From positions 23,662,827 to 23,726,826 of the forward strand of contig OY783196.1 in the NCBI GenBank assembly GCA_963678675.1: 64,000 bases of DNA, written 5' to 3'. The stretch's first letter is position 1. Each line of letters opens with the position of its first letter. The notes beneath the pieces were generated by a model that made no database searches, was not told the DNA's origin, and saw only the letters and a list, made by a program, of their open reading frames with translations. Below are positions 1 through 10,508 of the stretch, one piece after another. The position numbers were made by a program, and so were the translations under genes. This stretch comes from Xiphydria camelus. Lineage: Eukaryota > Arthropoda > Insecta > Hymenoptera > Xiphydriidae.

Positions 1-2
1 TC

Positions 3-990
3 CTCCTGCCCCGGATGGGCAGAGGAAACGGCCCCGAATGGGCGATCGATTGCTACATGAGCAAGCCGAACGAGATTTTAGTGCTGGAGGACATCGCGGT
101 CGAGGGTTACGTCACGCCGGACAAGCACGTGCCCTTCGACCGCGAGCACTGCAGCTCGCTGATGCTGGAGCTGCTCGCGCGATTCCACTCGAGGTTCTTT
201 CGTACTGGAGGCGAAGCTTCGACGAAGCGGACGTACGATTCCCGATGAGTACGGCGACAAGATTCTCTACGAAGTCTTCTACACGGATGACCCGGAGATG
301 ACGTCGATCATGCGCTCGGTCCTCCTCGGCGCGCAGTCCCTCGTCGACGTCGTGGACCGTCTCGGCGCGGCGGACAAGGAGCGCCTCAAGAGTCGCGTGG
401 CCAAGTGGATCATCGCGTCGCCGCGACTGCTGAAGCCGTCCAGGCGGTACAGAAACGTGATATGCCACCGCGACGTCTGGGCGAACAATTTCATGTTCAA
501 GTACAACTCGCGCGGCAGGCCGGAGGGTTGTTACGTCCTGGACTTTCAGTTCGTCCGTTACGCCCCGCCCGCGATCGACTTCGCGTGCGCCCTGCAGTAC
601 GCCGCGACGAGGGAAACGCGCGGGGAGCACTTGGAGACGTTCGCCAGGACTTACCACGAGGCACTCGAGCGAGCCCTGGCCGAGGAGGGATTGATCGTCG
701 AGGAGTGCCTGCCGTGGGAGGAGTTCCGACGGAGCTGCGACGACGCTCGGCCGTTCGCGCTGACCACCGCCCTCGTGAACCAGCCGGTGATGCTGCTGAG
801 CGCGGGAGTCGCGGAGAAATGCTTCGCGAAGGCGCCCGAATCGCTCGACGAATCGATCAACGCGAATCGACCGGAATTGCTGCGCCGTCAGTTCGCTACG
901 GTGGAGCCGTACAGGGATCGCATGACGGACTTGATTCTCGATGCCAGCGAGCATCTGCCCGACGATCTTCCCGCGGATGAGGGTCTCTGA
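3..990 (+). CDS. EcKinase/CHK-like small-molecule kinase, 3' part, two frame breaks
   Basis: Partial gene running in from the left edge. Members of the EcKinase/CHK family (ecdysteroid 22-kinase-like, DUF1679/CHK) phosphorylate small alcohol substrates such as ecdysteroids in the cytosol and are multicopy in insects. The reading frame from 3 to about 195 gives the N-lobe part (EILVLEDIAVEGY, then LLELLARFHSR). From about 241 a different frame reads DEYGDKILYEVFYTDDP through to the stop at 988-990. It holds the catalytic loop HRDVWANN (His at 466-468, Asp at 472-474) and the metal-binding LDFQFVRY (Asp at 541-543), followed by the usual helical C-lobe. HRD replaces the commoner HGD. About 45 bases between the two frames seem to read in the third frame (SYWRRSFDEADVRFP), so two indels are implied, too close together for an intron. 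They may be real pseudogenization or assembly errors. Family assignment is firm; substrate is unknown. Confidence 0.8.
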
Positions 991-1282
991 AATCGCTCGG
1001 AAGATTATGGGCCGTGATGCGGGAGAACTGAATGCGATCTCTTCGGCTTCTTCATTTTATCGTTCTTAATCGTTATTCCTCTTTCGGTGTTTTCGTCCAG
1101 TGTACACCGAGAGGAAAGAGAGTCGATAGTAAAATCAGCTATAACCACAAGGTTGAACTTTTCTGGTTGCTAGTAAGGTAACTGTTTTGATAGCTGGACG
1201 GCTAAGCCCAGTGTCCGGACAGATATGTATAAATGCAAACAGCGAATTTTACTGAGGGTTCTTACAGGCGACACTTCCTGTA

Positions 1283-1490
1283 GAGTAGATTGAGGTGAAT
1301 CGGATCACAGAGCGAATCGGATTATAAATTCGTATTTCTCTTAAATAGTGTTGAAAATGAGCACTTCTCGATCGTTCGTATTACTTCGTACCTCTCCAAT
1401 GAAGTAATTCGAATAATCGAGATGTTCATTTTCACCACGATTTAAGAAATATAGATATCTATATGTGACCCGACTCGCCTCGATCTACCC
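1283..1490. mobile_element. MITE, GGGTAGATCGAGG-type ends, TA flanks
   Basis: Imperfect palindrome of 208 bp. The left end GAGTAGATTGAGGTGAATCG pairs with the reverse complement of the right end (GGGTAGATCGAGGCGAGTCG), and the arms extend inward past GTTGAAAATGAGCA. TA lies immediately outside both ends (1281-1282, 1491-1492), as expected for Tc1/mariner-type insertion. No coding capacity. Similar ends occur at 13481 and 21619. Confidence 0.65.
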
Positions 1491-1492
1491 TA

Positions 1493-2180
1493 TACGTACA
1501 TCCGTAATTAATTGAAGATTTTTTTTCCCACTGGTCGTTTCCTTTTATTCCATTCAATAATTTGAATTATACTCAAATATGTTCGGCTACTAGGATGTGT
1601 CCTATTATTGGGACGGTTACCTTATCATATATGTGACCAGCAAAACCCACGACTTCGTTCGCGTGAAACGGAGTTTTATAAAAAACAAATAATAAATACA
1701 GTAAACAGATCCGGTCGTATTATAATTTAGGATTGGAATTTGACAGGTGTCTGGGCACTTTTACCGAGCTGCAGAAACGTAAGAAGGGTGATAGTCACGT
1801 ATGACAAAATGGAAACACGGGCCAGGATGCACAGGTCATCCGGTATTTAACTGAGTTTGCGCGACCCGTAATATTCGAATCTACGCTCCTATAAATCTTG
1901 AATTTTGTAACTTCGGAACCGTTTGAGATATAGAGATAAAGCAAAAAGCGGATCATGACACGAAATATTATATACAAATTGTGCAAGTTTCATTCGAATT
2001 GGTTTAATTGTCTGAGTTAAATCCGGACAAATAGAAAGACAGACAGACAGACACAAATTTAAAAAGTGATTTCTTATGCCCAAGTATTGTGTAGGTAAAG
2101 CAATAAGCACACAATGGGCATTTATTTCGAAGTCACAGACAGACACTGCAGTTTTATTTATATAGGTATCTAGATGTCTA
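1493..2180. other. Non-coding; possible LINE-like 3' relic
   Basis: No supported gene. Around 1985-2075 a stretch reading TTTCATTCGAATTGG and then GACAGACAGACAGACA resembles the 3' tails of some insect non-LTR retrotransposons, where such tracts are common. No reverse-transcriptase coding is present, so this is only a suggestion. Confidence 0.3.
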
Positions 2181-2518
2181 GATTAAACAGACCATGAATT
2201 CAGTCGAAATGACTTTTTTTTTGCATGGTTATGATAACAACAAGGTTGTAGTTTATGATAGCCATGATCTTTAGTTGAATTAGCTACAAAGGGAGATAAA
2301 TCATATTACCGCATGGTAGTGTCAATCATATAAAAAAAGTTTGGGGACATCAATCGACTATGTTGCAAGTCGACCTGGTTACAGCAATCCTTATCTCTGT
2401 TAATATAACCAGAATCTCACCTGCTTAGAACAACTATGAAATTATGTTTGGCGCCAAAGTCGACCACGCATTCTGGTTAAATTATGGTTCTTTCAACCAG
2501 TTTTTTCTCTGAATCTAT
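2181..2518 (-). mobile_element. Truncated MITE, same family as 23996-24778 and 55981-56394
   Basis: Reverse-oriented relative of two other copies in the window. Shared landmarks are the AACAGACCATGAATTCAGT block, the GATAGCCATGATC block, the GGGGACATCAATCGACTATG block and the terminal TTATGGTTCTTTCAACCAG. The end at about 2515 reads TTTTTTCTCTGAA, a decayed form of the CACTGAGAGAAAA terminus. The other terminus is missing; similarity stops near 2181. Confidence 0.7.
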
Positions 2519-3166
2519 GTTTCTAATATGAGTTCAATGAGCGCCCTAACGATTAGCTCCGAGCGATGTTCCTATATCGCGAGAGTTCATCCTCCTCCAA
2601 GTCGGTGATTTTCAATCTAACTCCGCCGGAGTTCTGCAACGTTCAGTAGCGATGCCGGACGAGACATTCGATCCAAACTGGCACAGGCGGAAACTTCTTC
2701 GCGCCGGTGTTCGGGAAGCGGATAGACCGTGACGGCGCGGAGAAACACTGACTGCCAATTAAGCGTTACTCCCGATAACTCCATTATCCGTATCACTGAG
2801 TGGTCCGCAGTGTAGGCTGCCCTCCGTGCGAGTTACCTCTTACCACTTCCGATTGAAGTTCTTCCTTTGGTCTGTACTCGAGGACATCTGTTCTCGCGAA
2901 TTTCCTTGTATTGTATAGAGTGTCTGCCGTGAAACTAATCGAAATCTACTTTGAAAATTTTTTATGCGGTTTTCCTTTTTTCTCTTAAGCTCATTGTGCA
3001 GAATGAAGAGAGAATAAGGAACAAGAAATGAGGGATAAGATTACGATTGGTTGGAATTAAAAAAAAATGTCATTTCTTATTTCCACAAATCGGAATCTTC
3101 ATTGAAAAAAATTTGTCCTCACTCATGCCCATTTCGAGGCCTTTTGCGTTTCATTCTGTAATAGGT
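2519..3166. other. Intergenic, no gene seen
   Basis: Mixed composition with a moderately GC-rich part (2570-2860). No ORF of note, no inverted repeat that I could define. Confidence 0.4.
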
Positions 3167-3272
3167 TTTAGGCCTACCGCGCACTGAGGCCAGGTCGTCC
3201 GCGACCATTGAAAATGCATCGGTAAATGGGACATCTTGCACTTGGCCGCCTAGTGCGCGGGCGGATACAGGC
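3167..3272. repeat. Short inverted repeat, CCGCGCACT arms
   Basis: CCGCGCACTGAGGCCA near 3178-3193 is mirrored by TGGCCGCCTAGTGCGCGG near 3243-3260, with GGCCTAC / GTAGCCTG-like outer similarity. About 105 bp overall; probably a small MITE relic. No clear target duplication. Confidence 0.4.
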
Positions 3273-4366
3273 TACGTGAGGTTTGCACACTACGAATCAA
3301 AAATGACGAATTGTGCATAGTCTGTGTCCGATTTTACTCTTTTCCTCCCTGAACTTCGCTAGATATGTATCCAAAAAGGTGTTTTGCTACCTACGTGCTA
3401 AACATTTTACTAGTACGTGATATTCGTACGTGGTAGGCGTATCGAAATATCCGTAAAAGCAATTAACACTGACGTAATTTATGTCTTCTATAGAGTGACG
3501 TAACGGACAGTGATAATGTTACCGCTTTTTCTTTACGCGGACATTAACTTTGTTCTTCTTATTTACTCTCACTGCTTCAGAGATAAGTATTGGCTCTTAT
3601 TTGTCTGGAAAGATACTGACGTTTTCAAAAGCTCAGTTTTTTCATAGAAATATATAGAATAAAAATAAATATATTTTGATGCGCCATCCATGTAAATAAT
3701 ATAATATTACATGCATGTGTATAGAGGGTATAATTTTTTACAGAGACTACTGTGGCATTCGTATATGTTAATTTGTCATACGTAAATTAGTCGATAATCA
3801 GATGTCTTCGCACGCGTGACCTGTTTAACCCGTATAACGAAGAGTGAAACGCCAACATGAGACGGTTCACGGTTTATATACGACGCATCGTCGAATTTAA
3901 TCGTAAGTAGTCGATCAGAGAGAATAATCAAAGCAGCGGATATCCGCGATAATGGGCACTAAATAATCCCTCGGCCGCGGAAGTGTTGGAAATAGCAGAT
4001 AGCGCATCCCCCGGGCCATAAAACTCTTGACCCAGCCCCTTCGCGAGCCTCTTGAGAAACACTAGGGCGCTAGTCGTCGTTCAAGGATTTTACGGTGGTT
4101 TAATGACGGAAGGAAGGGAAGCGCTCCAGGTCGGATTAAGCAAATTTTCTCTGATAGGGAAAACAAGATTACGCCTGCGTCGGACTTTGGGAAAACTTTC
4201 CGAGGGATGACAGCTACGCGGTGTTTCGAGGGAATACTCTGTCCCTTTCTCTTGCGTCTATTTTTTAACCTTTGAATTCTTCGCGATTAAGATACGCATA
4301 CGTATAATTAAAATGTATCTATCCTCGGTGTTCCTTTTAATCCAGCGGAAAAATGTGGCGTTTAAA
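3273..4366. other. Intergenic, no gene seen
   Basis: AT-rich sequence with no ORF above background and no defined repeat. The stretch 4020-4260 is more GC-rich but has no coding signature. Confidence 0.4.
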
Positions 4367-4370
4367 TTAA

Positions 4371-4455
4371 CCCTTAACTGGTGAGGTGCCGTTTCACAGA
4401 CCGCGCGGCACGTGCTGCGCAAATGGGACTACCGAGGCACCTCGCCAGTTAAGGA
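4371..4455. mobile_element. 85-bp TTAA-flanked piggyBac-type MITE
   Basis: TTAA at 4367-4370 and 4456-4459 brackets an 85-bp element. The left end CCCTTAACTGGTGAGGTGCC matches the inverted right end TCCTTAACTGGCGAGGTGCC (18 of 20). TTAA duplication with CCC-type termini is the hallmark of piggyBac-mobilised elements. No coding capacity. Confidence 0.8.
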
Positions 4456-4515
4456 TTAACACAAAATGGTTATAACATCGTAGCGTAGTATTTTAGAGTG
4501 ATCTAAGTCATTTGA

Positions 4516-4641
4516 GGAGCAACTTATCAAAACGCCTTTTGTCCATTCGCAGTTTGTCCTATAATCGCTAATAGTTTATTAACTATTAGCGATTATAGGA
4601 CAAACTGCGAATGGACAAAACGCGTTTTGATAAGTTGCTCC
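4516..4641. mobile_element. Near-perfect 126-bp palindromic MITE, 8-bp TSD
   Basis: The two arms are almost exact reverse complements from GGAGCAACTTATCAAAACG at the left to its mirror at the right, meeting at a loop of a few bases near TAGTTTATTAACTA. The octamer TCATTTGA stands directly outside both ends (4508-4515 and 4642-4649), a perfect target-site duplication. Eight-base duplications are typical of hAT, P and Merlin-type transposases; the termini do not identify which. Confidence 0.85.
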
Positions 4642-4659
4642 TCATTTGATGTTCTCCAG

Positions 4660-4817
4660 TGACTTTTTAAATGTTATTTTTAAACGTAGGCTAACCAACG
4701 CTCGATCAATTTTCATGGTTTCATTAACCAGGGCAAGCACTGCCGTAGCTAACGAGAGCATGAGTACTAATTACTTATCAGCTAGTACGTTTAAGAATGA
4801 CATTTTAAAAAGTCACC
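4660..4817. mobile_element. Small element with ~30-bp terminal inverted repeats
   Basis: GTGACTTTTTAAATGTTATT at the left is mirrored by the right end (GTGACTTTTTAAAATGTCAT as reverse complement), and the match continues to CTTAAACGTA. About 158 bp. It directly follows the 126-bp palindrome. No clear target duplication and no coding capacity. Confidence 0.6.
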
Positions 4818-5766
4818 AACGAAAGAATCCGTGACGTCGAGAGTTCGTCTTAACATCATAATTGCCGCACTGTTTACAGTTTCTATTTCACGTATACCTA
4901 CGACTGATTAGTACGAATTTCTTTAAGAACTTAATTAATGTCAAGTTTCGTTTACCTTACAAAAAAAGAAAACCCTCTAGCTCCATTTCACGTACATACA
5001 TATATTACGGCTATAACAAGATACAATGTCATTTCTTGATTCCATGACACGAATTACGGGATCATATGATTTTTAGTCCAGCATCTCGATCGTATCCTAA
5101 TTTCTTCTATAGATCTGCGATCACTGCAAGAAGTTTACGCCGCTCTGCGGAATAATACCTAACTATAAGTGTCCCGAAATGTCATTGATATCTACATTAA
5201 GTTAATAACACCTTATCTGCAGACAACGAGAATGCCCCAAAGCGAACTTAAGAAGCCGCCCCATATCAGTTTACAATCCAACTTCCCGTAACTATCCGAG
5301 CAAGAGGTCTGTCTTCGAACGGCGAAGCGTCACGGGTGCAAACGACCGAGGCATTGAAACCCCGGTGACGCGCTTCCCTTAATTTCTCGTCTCTACATAA
5401 TGACCCGCGCGTCGTTACCTTCGGTAAACGCGGAAGTTCTCGGTGCACGTGTAGGTATAACTCAAAGTCCTCGCGAATCGATGACGCAAGCGCGAATCGC
5501 GGAGAGTTCTCTGCCGGCGGCGGCGGTGGAATCGAATCGCGCGAAGACATCCTCGGAGTTGGATTACTTTAGCCGCAGTTTTGATTACCGCGTACATTCG
5601 CGATGACGGACTACCGGATGCCTCTGTCGGTTTACGACTTCGGCTTTCCTCCGCCTCGTTGCTCTCATTATGCATTCATCAGGGATCTTCCTCTCTCTTT
5701 ATCTCTCCCTCCCTCCCACTCTCTCTGTTCTTCGTCTATCATTTCCCCGGTCGTCGGAGCTGAGGT
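4818..5766. other. Intergenic; CpG-rich patch, no convincing gene
   Basis: The part 5260-5600 is CpG-rich and open in several frames on both strands, with CGG repeats near 5515-5530. None of the translations has a recognisable motif. It could be a CpG island or old exon-like sequence. Confidence 0.4.
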
Positions 5767-5769
5767 TAA

Positions 5770-5988
5770 AGCCGGGGACACACTATTGTCACGTCACGTG
5801 AACTCAGGCGATAGCACGTAGCATGGGACAATAAAATCACCGATATCTTAACCCATTTGTTTCGCGTGACGTGACAGCAGGATGTCTCTGATGGATTTGA
5901 ATACATGACAAAATATTAGATAACATTTTTCGAGCGACACCTGAGCTCATGCGAGCTCACGTGACGTGACGATAGTGTGTCCCCGGCT
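5770..5988. mobile_element. 219-bp PIF/Harbinger-type MITE, TAA flanks
   Basis: AGCCGGGGACACACTATTGT at the left end is mirrored at the right, and the arms continue through GTCACGTCACGTGA. TAA stands on both sides (5767-5769, 5989-5991); TWA trinucleotide duplication is the PIF/Harbinger rule. The E-box/CRE-like word TCACGTCACGTGA occurs in both arms, and a related GCGTGACGTGACA sits in the interior. No coding capacity. Confidence 0.75.
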
Positions 5989-5991
5989 TAA

Positions 5992-6350
5992 TTGTCACTG
6001 TCAGTGCTTGATTTCTCGGTAAACTCCAAGTGTCCTTTTGCTCGTTGATAGATACTCCGAAGGGTATGGTTTTCTAATCTGCGTTTGTCATATGCGTTTG
6101 AACGTCGCTAGTGTGACGCATCCGTATCAATGGAATGGGATCGCTTTTCGAACGCAGCATCCCGCGAATGCATTTCGGAGAATGCAGATGAGAGAAAACG
6201 ATATCTCAATATTTTCTTTTAATTTGAAAATACCGTAAGACGCTTCCTCTCGGTGATTTTAAGCAGCACATTGCATGAAATGCATCAATCCTTGTTCGAT
6301 CAGTCGGGATTCCAAAGTTGGAATGCTGGGATATAAACTGAGCTTTGCTA
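5992..6350. other. Intergenic, no gene seen
   Basis: Ordinary mixed-composition sequence between two MITEs. No supported feature. Confidence 0.4.
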
Positions 6351-6352
6351 TA

Positions 6353-6582
6353 CAGGGTATGATGGCTAAGAGGGCTGAAACAGGAAGAGCCTTATTCTGA
6401 TCGGAGTTAGTATGCTGCCTAACGACATAACTTCCTGCGGTCTCCGCTCCTCGAAGCCCACTCGGCCGTCTACTCTTTGTCAAGCTAAGGGGATGGTAGG
6501 AAGTCATACCATTGTGGTCAGTGTATAAAGTCTGAACAGAATTACCTCCTCCTGTTTCAGCCTTCTTGGTCATTACACCTTG
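6353..6582. mobile_element. 230-bp MITE, TA flanks, ~45-bp TIRs
   Basis: CAGGGTATGATGGCTAAGAG at the left matches the inverted right end CAAGGTGTAATGACCAAGAA, continuing through a shared GGCTGAAACAGGA core. TA lies outside both ends (6351-6352, 6583-6584). A 195-codon open frame on the minus strand (6259-6846) crosses both ends of this element and is therefore probably chance. Confidence 0.65.
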
Positions 6583-6584
6583 TA

Positions 6585-7329
6585 TAAATATAGGAGGTTG
6601 TTCTTGGGAAAGAGGTGATAAATAACGAAGTATTCCATGAAATAAGACGCGCCAATGAAAGCCGCGAGCAAATGGAGGCTTCGAAGATGAGAGATGATAC
6701 GCTCCTCCCTTCGTATAGCTTAGCCCTCTTGGGACGCAACTGGAAGTAGCCATGGGGAGTTCGAGTTGACCCCCCTTCCTACACCCTGGTATTCCTAGAC
6801 TCTCGGCCAATGGCTTACAGTCCGCGAGTTCACCGCAGTATATCATGTATCCCCATAGACCACATCCTCGCTTCGATATTCGATAACGTATTACCGACGA
6901 AATAATGGAGCGACTGTTTCTCGAGTTGCGGCATCGTTAAACATTTGTCCGTTTTACGTAAGCGCGACCCCTGGTAGAAATACCGAGACACGACGGATGG
7001 GTGAGGAGGGCCTGGCCGGAGCGGGAGGGTGCGAATGTCACTGTACGCTGACGAAGGACGGTCGATGAGACTCGAGTCGACCGACGTAGGCGAACTGTCC
7101 GAAGGTCTACAAAGGATCGGAGGTTAGGCCACCCCGCGCTTGGGAAAAAGTGAGTGGGATTGGCAGAGGACGGGAAGTTTGGAGGGAAGTTAAGAAAATT
7201 GGACAGGCTTTTCATTGTTAGGGAAACTCTGGCGCGGGTTTTCGAGACACGAGGACGTCGGGCTTGTTTTATTTTTCGCGTTCTCGATAGGGAATTTTAT
7301 ATCTTATGTGTGGTATTCATGTACGTCAA
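6585..7329. other. Intergenic, no gene seen
   Basis: No recognisable coding or repeat signature. The stretch 6940-7150 is GC-richer but has no motif. Confidence 0.4.
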
Positions 7330-7541
7330 GCGACAATGATTATGATCAATCCGATTAGTGTGTCGGTACTTTGTCGAGTCGACCGTAGCTAAACGGTACG
7401 AGCGCATCTTCTTGTTTTGTCATGAAGGACCAATCAGATTTAGCTTTCATGGCAAAATAATAAAATTCGCTCCTTTCGTTCAGCTACGGTTTACCTGATA
7501 AAGTACCAATACTCAAAGCGGATCGATCAGAATCATTGAGG
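7330..7541. mobile_element. Palindromic MITE, GCGACAATGATT-type ends, copy A
   Basis: The left arm (GACAATGATTATGATCAATC and onward through TCTTGTTTTGTCATGAAGGA) is mirrored by the right arm ending AGAATCATTGAGG. About 212 bp. It is immediately followed by a second member of the same family. Confidence 0.65.
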
Positions 7542-7554
7542 CTAGGGTTACATC

Positions 7555-7998
7555 CAGCGACAATGATTCTGTTCAAACTTCTTTAGATGACGAAACTTTA
7601 CTGCACGGAGAAAAAGGATTAGGTAGTAAAAAATCGTGGGAAAACTCATGAATTTTTACAGTTATACCAGTAACAGGGCTCCTCGAGGTGAAACGTTGAA
7701 GTTTTTAGTAGATCACGGTGTACTTTTTATAAGGTTCGCAATAGTATAAACATCAGTCACAAAAGCTCAATATTTCACCTCAAAAAGCTCTGTTATCGGA
7801 ATTCACCGTAAAAGTTACCGATCCCTTTTCTCCGTGTGGATTCATCCGTAATTGAACTGCTCGAGTGAGTCTTAAAGTTTTGCCATGAAAGCTAAATTTC
7901 ATTAGTCCATGACTAAACAAGGAGATCCGCTCGTATCTACTGTTCAGCTTGACAAAGTTCCGTCATCCAAAGTGGGTCGATCAGAATCATTATCACTG
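7555..7998. mobile_element. Palindromic MITE copy B, interrupted by another MITE
   Basis: Second member of the family at 7330-7541. The left arm begins CAGCGACAATGATTCTG and the right arm ends CAGAATCATTATCACTG. Its left part stops at 7613, where a CACGGAG-type element is inserted, and the family sequence resumes at about 7837. The interior GCCATGAAAGCTAAATTTC is shared with copy A. Confidence 0.65.
7614..7836. mobile_element. CACGGAGAAAAA-type MITE nested in copy B
   Basis: Begins CACGGAGAAAAAGGAT and ends with the mirror ATCCCTTTTCTCCGTG; 223 bp. The interior block CTCCTCGAGGTGAAACGTTG is also found at 32997-33219 (CCTCGAGGTCAAACATTG). It lies inside the palindromic element 7555-7998, so it is the younger of the two. 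Confidence 0.75.
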
Positions 7999-8998
7999 GG
8001 TGTAGATACACTGCAAAAATAGCAAGATCTCCCTCGATAAAGGAACAATTTTTTAACTCCGTTATTCTGCTACTATTCGAGGATAGCTATACCGTTTGAC
8101 ATCTCTACGCTTTCGCCATATAAACCTTTCAAAATGGATGCGATATTTTCCCATCGAACTGCCACCACACGTTATCCACGCGCTCTTTTATTTCGCTCGC
8201 GCTACTTTCGTACGAGCGAGTATCGAGGAAACGCCGGACCGTCGATGCGTGACGCGTCTCTCGCGTTCGCTCCACTCACTCGCCGATATCGTTAATCCGC
8301 GTGCCGATAGATAAAAGCTCGGTCACGGATGCGCTACGCTCGGAGCAAAACATTTCGGTCGCACGGACCCGTCATCCGGCGCTCCCGGGAATGTCGAGTT
8401 CGACGCGCATTCGCGAGGGGCGGCAGGGGGTGGTTTCTCGACGCATCGTCCACGGAAAAGTCCAACGGGAATTTTGACAGAGGACATTATCGGGCTGCCG
8501 AGCGACGAAACTTTCCTTTGACTCGCACTGACGAATCCGCGAGCCAAAACGCCGCGCACCGATAGAAAAATTCGCTCGCGCGCGCGCTTCGGGGCGCGAA
8601 GCGTGGGCGCCCCGAGAGGAAGAGCGCGCGCAGGCGTCCGCGGTCGCCGGGCTCCTGGCGGCAAGAGAGAACGCCGGTCTTCTCTAGTGTCGCGCCAACT
8701 ACGGCTGGGGAGGCGTGTATTGCACCCTGCAGCCTGCCACTCACCCTTGACGCGATCGCTACGCGGGTCTTGCGTGTGGGTCGAGTTGCTCGTTCGGTCT
8801 GTCGGTACATGTGACTTTGTATCTCCTCGAGGGGGGGGAACGAAGTCAACTCTCTTTTTTTTTTCTAGTGCAAATGCACAATAATTTAGATAGGTTGTTG
8901 CATAGATAAATAGCGAACGAAGGATACCCTCTGCCCGGTGATTATAAACTGTAGAAATCGGCCGGATATCCGATTAACGTGGGAACCAAAAATTTCGA
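7999..8998. other. GC-rising intergenic stretch, no gene supported
   Basis: From about 8170 the sequence becomes strongly CpG-rich. A G+C hairpin (TCGGGGCGC ... GCGCCCCGA, about 8588-8615) and a homopolymer T run near 8854-8863 are visible. Several frames stay open because stop codons are rare in GC-rich DNA. It may belong to the promoter region proposed next to it. Confidence 0.4.
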
Positions 8999-9856
8999 GT
9001 GTGCTTCATTGTGTAGTGTCAGTGACGAAGGTCGAACGAACGACATCCGGTCCGACAGACGAGTCGCAGTGTCCTGAGGACCACGTGAGTGCAGTGAATG
9101 GGTACCCGGACCGCGTGACTGATATAGGAAATCGCCCCCCTAAGATAGCGATACATACTTCCGAATACAACTGATCGTACGGAGAAAAATACGATCACCC
9201 CCCACGCGAGGCGTCCGAGACGAGAAATCGAGACGTGTGTGTGCGCCAGCGGCGCCGGGCGACTGTATCAAAGCGGTGTCGATGTCTCGGCGAGGAGCGG
9301 ACGTCGATCGCGCCGGTAGTGTTTGTCGTAATCATCGCGCGTCATCCGGACATACGTCGAATTCATTAACGCCTCGTTAAACAATTAACGCGATCGAGTT
9401 AGCGGGACATCCGCGGTGCGGCGATACGCGGTGCAAATAGAGCCGGTCATCGTAATCGATCACGAAGCGCGGACGGATGGTGTACGCGTTTACAGGCGTA
9501 CGTACGCGGCTGTAGGTGCGGCGTGCGGGTGGTGAAAAAAGTGTCGACGATTTATGCCGCGCGCGTTTCCTCGTCGAAGGCACGCAAAGGCGTTTCGGTC
9601 GATCGGTGCAGCGGTGTCGTTCGTCGAAAGCGCATCGTTTGGTACCTACGTCAAGTGCAACGGACTCTCCGTTCGCGGGACGTGATTCCGATGGATCTGA
9701 GTGCTCTGTACGCGACAGCGGGTGCCGATAAGGGCGCGCTGGGAATGGATCGGTACACGGCACTCGCGGTGCACTCGACGGAGACGGCGTCGTCTGGATG
9801 CGGTGTGGTGTTATCGGGCGCCGAAGCATGAAGGAGATCGCACCTCTAGCGTAACG
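8999..9856 (+). promoter_or_regulatory. Candidate CpG-rich promoter / 5' exon region
   Basis: Tentative. The stretch is CpG-dense and contains an initiator-like TGTAGTGTCAGTGACG near 9013-9028. Good splice-donor matches lie at 9085 (CCAC|GTGAGT) and 9857 (AACG|GTAAGC). A short upstream-type ORF starting MDLSALYATAGADKG (9691-9831) closes before the second donor. This layout fits a mostly non-coding first exon of a gene reading rightward with a long first intron. No downstream exon can be tied to it, and I do not recognise the short peptide. Confidence 0.25.
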
Positions 9857-10255
9857 GTAAGCGAGAAGAGGCGCGAGTAGGTTGGGTATATAGGGACAGC
9901 GATCGAGCGTCTCGTAAATTGGCAAATCAAGGAAAGCGCGGGCGGATTCGCGCGTGCAGTTGCACATCTTGCGCTGTTCGCTCGTTCCTCCTTCACTCTG
10001 TAATCCCGCGGAATGGGAATAAATTTCTTTTCTTTTCTATCGTTCTCTTTCCGCGTCTCGCCGTGGAGAAATACATTCAGGGGGAGATCGAGCTATTTTG
10101 CATCTTGGATTGAATTTTAAGTGGAAGTCAACGTAAATGGAAAGTCGATAATATGCATAATTTTCTCATCTCGGGTAGTGAGTAATATGTGTAGTCTTAT
10201 GCGTCATTTCCGCAATAAGTGAAATAGAGGAATATCGACACTTCGATATTTCACT
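9857..10255. other. Intergenic or intronic, no gene seen
   Basis: AT content rises from left to right. No ORF or repeat of note. Confidence 0.4.
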
Positions 10256-10508
10256 CACGTAGAGAAAAAGAATTAGTTGGAGGTACTAAAAATTACTTGC
10301 CGGGTCGCAAGTAATTATTTATTTACACTAATTACATTTTTTTCATATTAATTTGTTATTTCTTCTTTGCAATCATATACTATTCCATATGATTGTATGG
10401 AAGAGCTATTTGAATGATGTATTAAAAAGTTTCATTGCTATAAATAAATAATTACTTGCGACCCCGCAAGTAATTTTCAGTAGATCCTACTAATTCTTTT
10501 TCTCTGTG
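10256..10508. mobile_element. MITE with ~70-bp TIRs, CAC(GT)AGAGAAAAAG ends
   Basis: The left end CACGTAGAGAAAAAGAATTA is matched by the inverted right end CACAGAGAAAAAGAATTAGT. The arms continue through AAAATTACTTGC, GGGTCGCAAGTAATTATT and TATTT, so the terminal repeats are about 70 bp and highly conserved. The interior is AT-rich and non-coding. Confidence 0.8.

Noticed and set aside
112..954. 280-codon open frame on the minus strand
   Set aside because: It lies antisense to the recognisable kinase coding and has no domain of its own; a shadow in GC-rich coding DNA.
6259..6846. 195-codon minus-strand open frame
   Set aside because: It crosses both ends of the TA-flanked MITE at 6353-6582 and its translation has no recognised motif.
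9377..9967. 196-codon minus-strand open frame
   Set aside because: GC-rich, overlaps other frames, Arg/Pro/Ser composition with no domain; likely absence of stops by composition.
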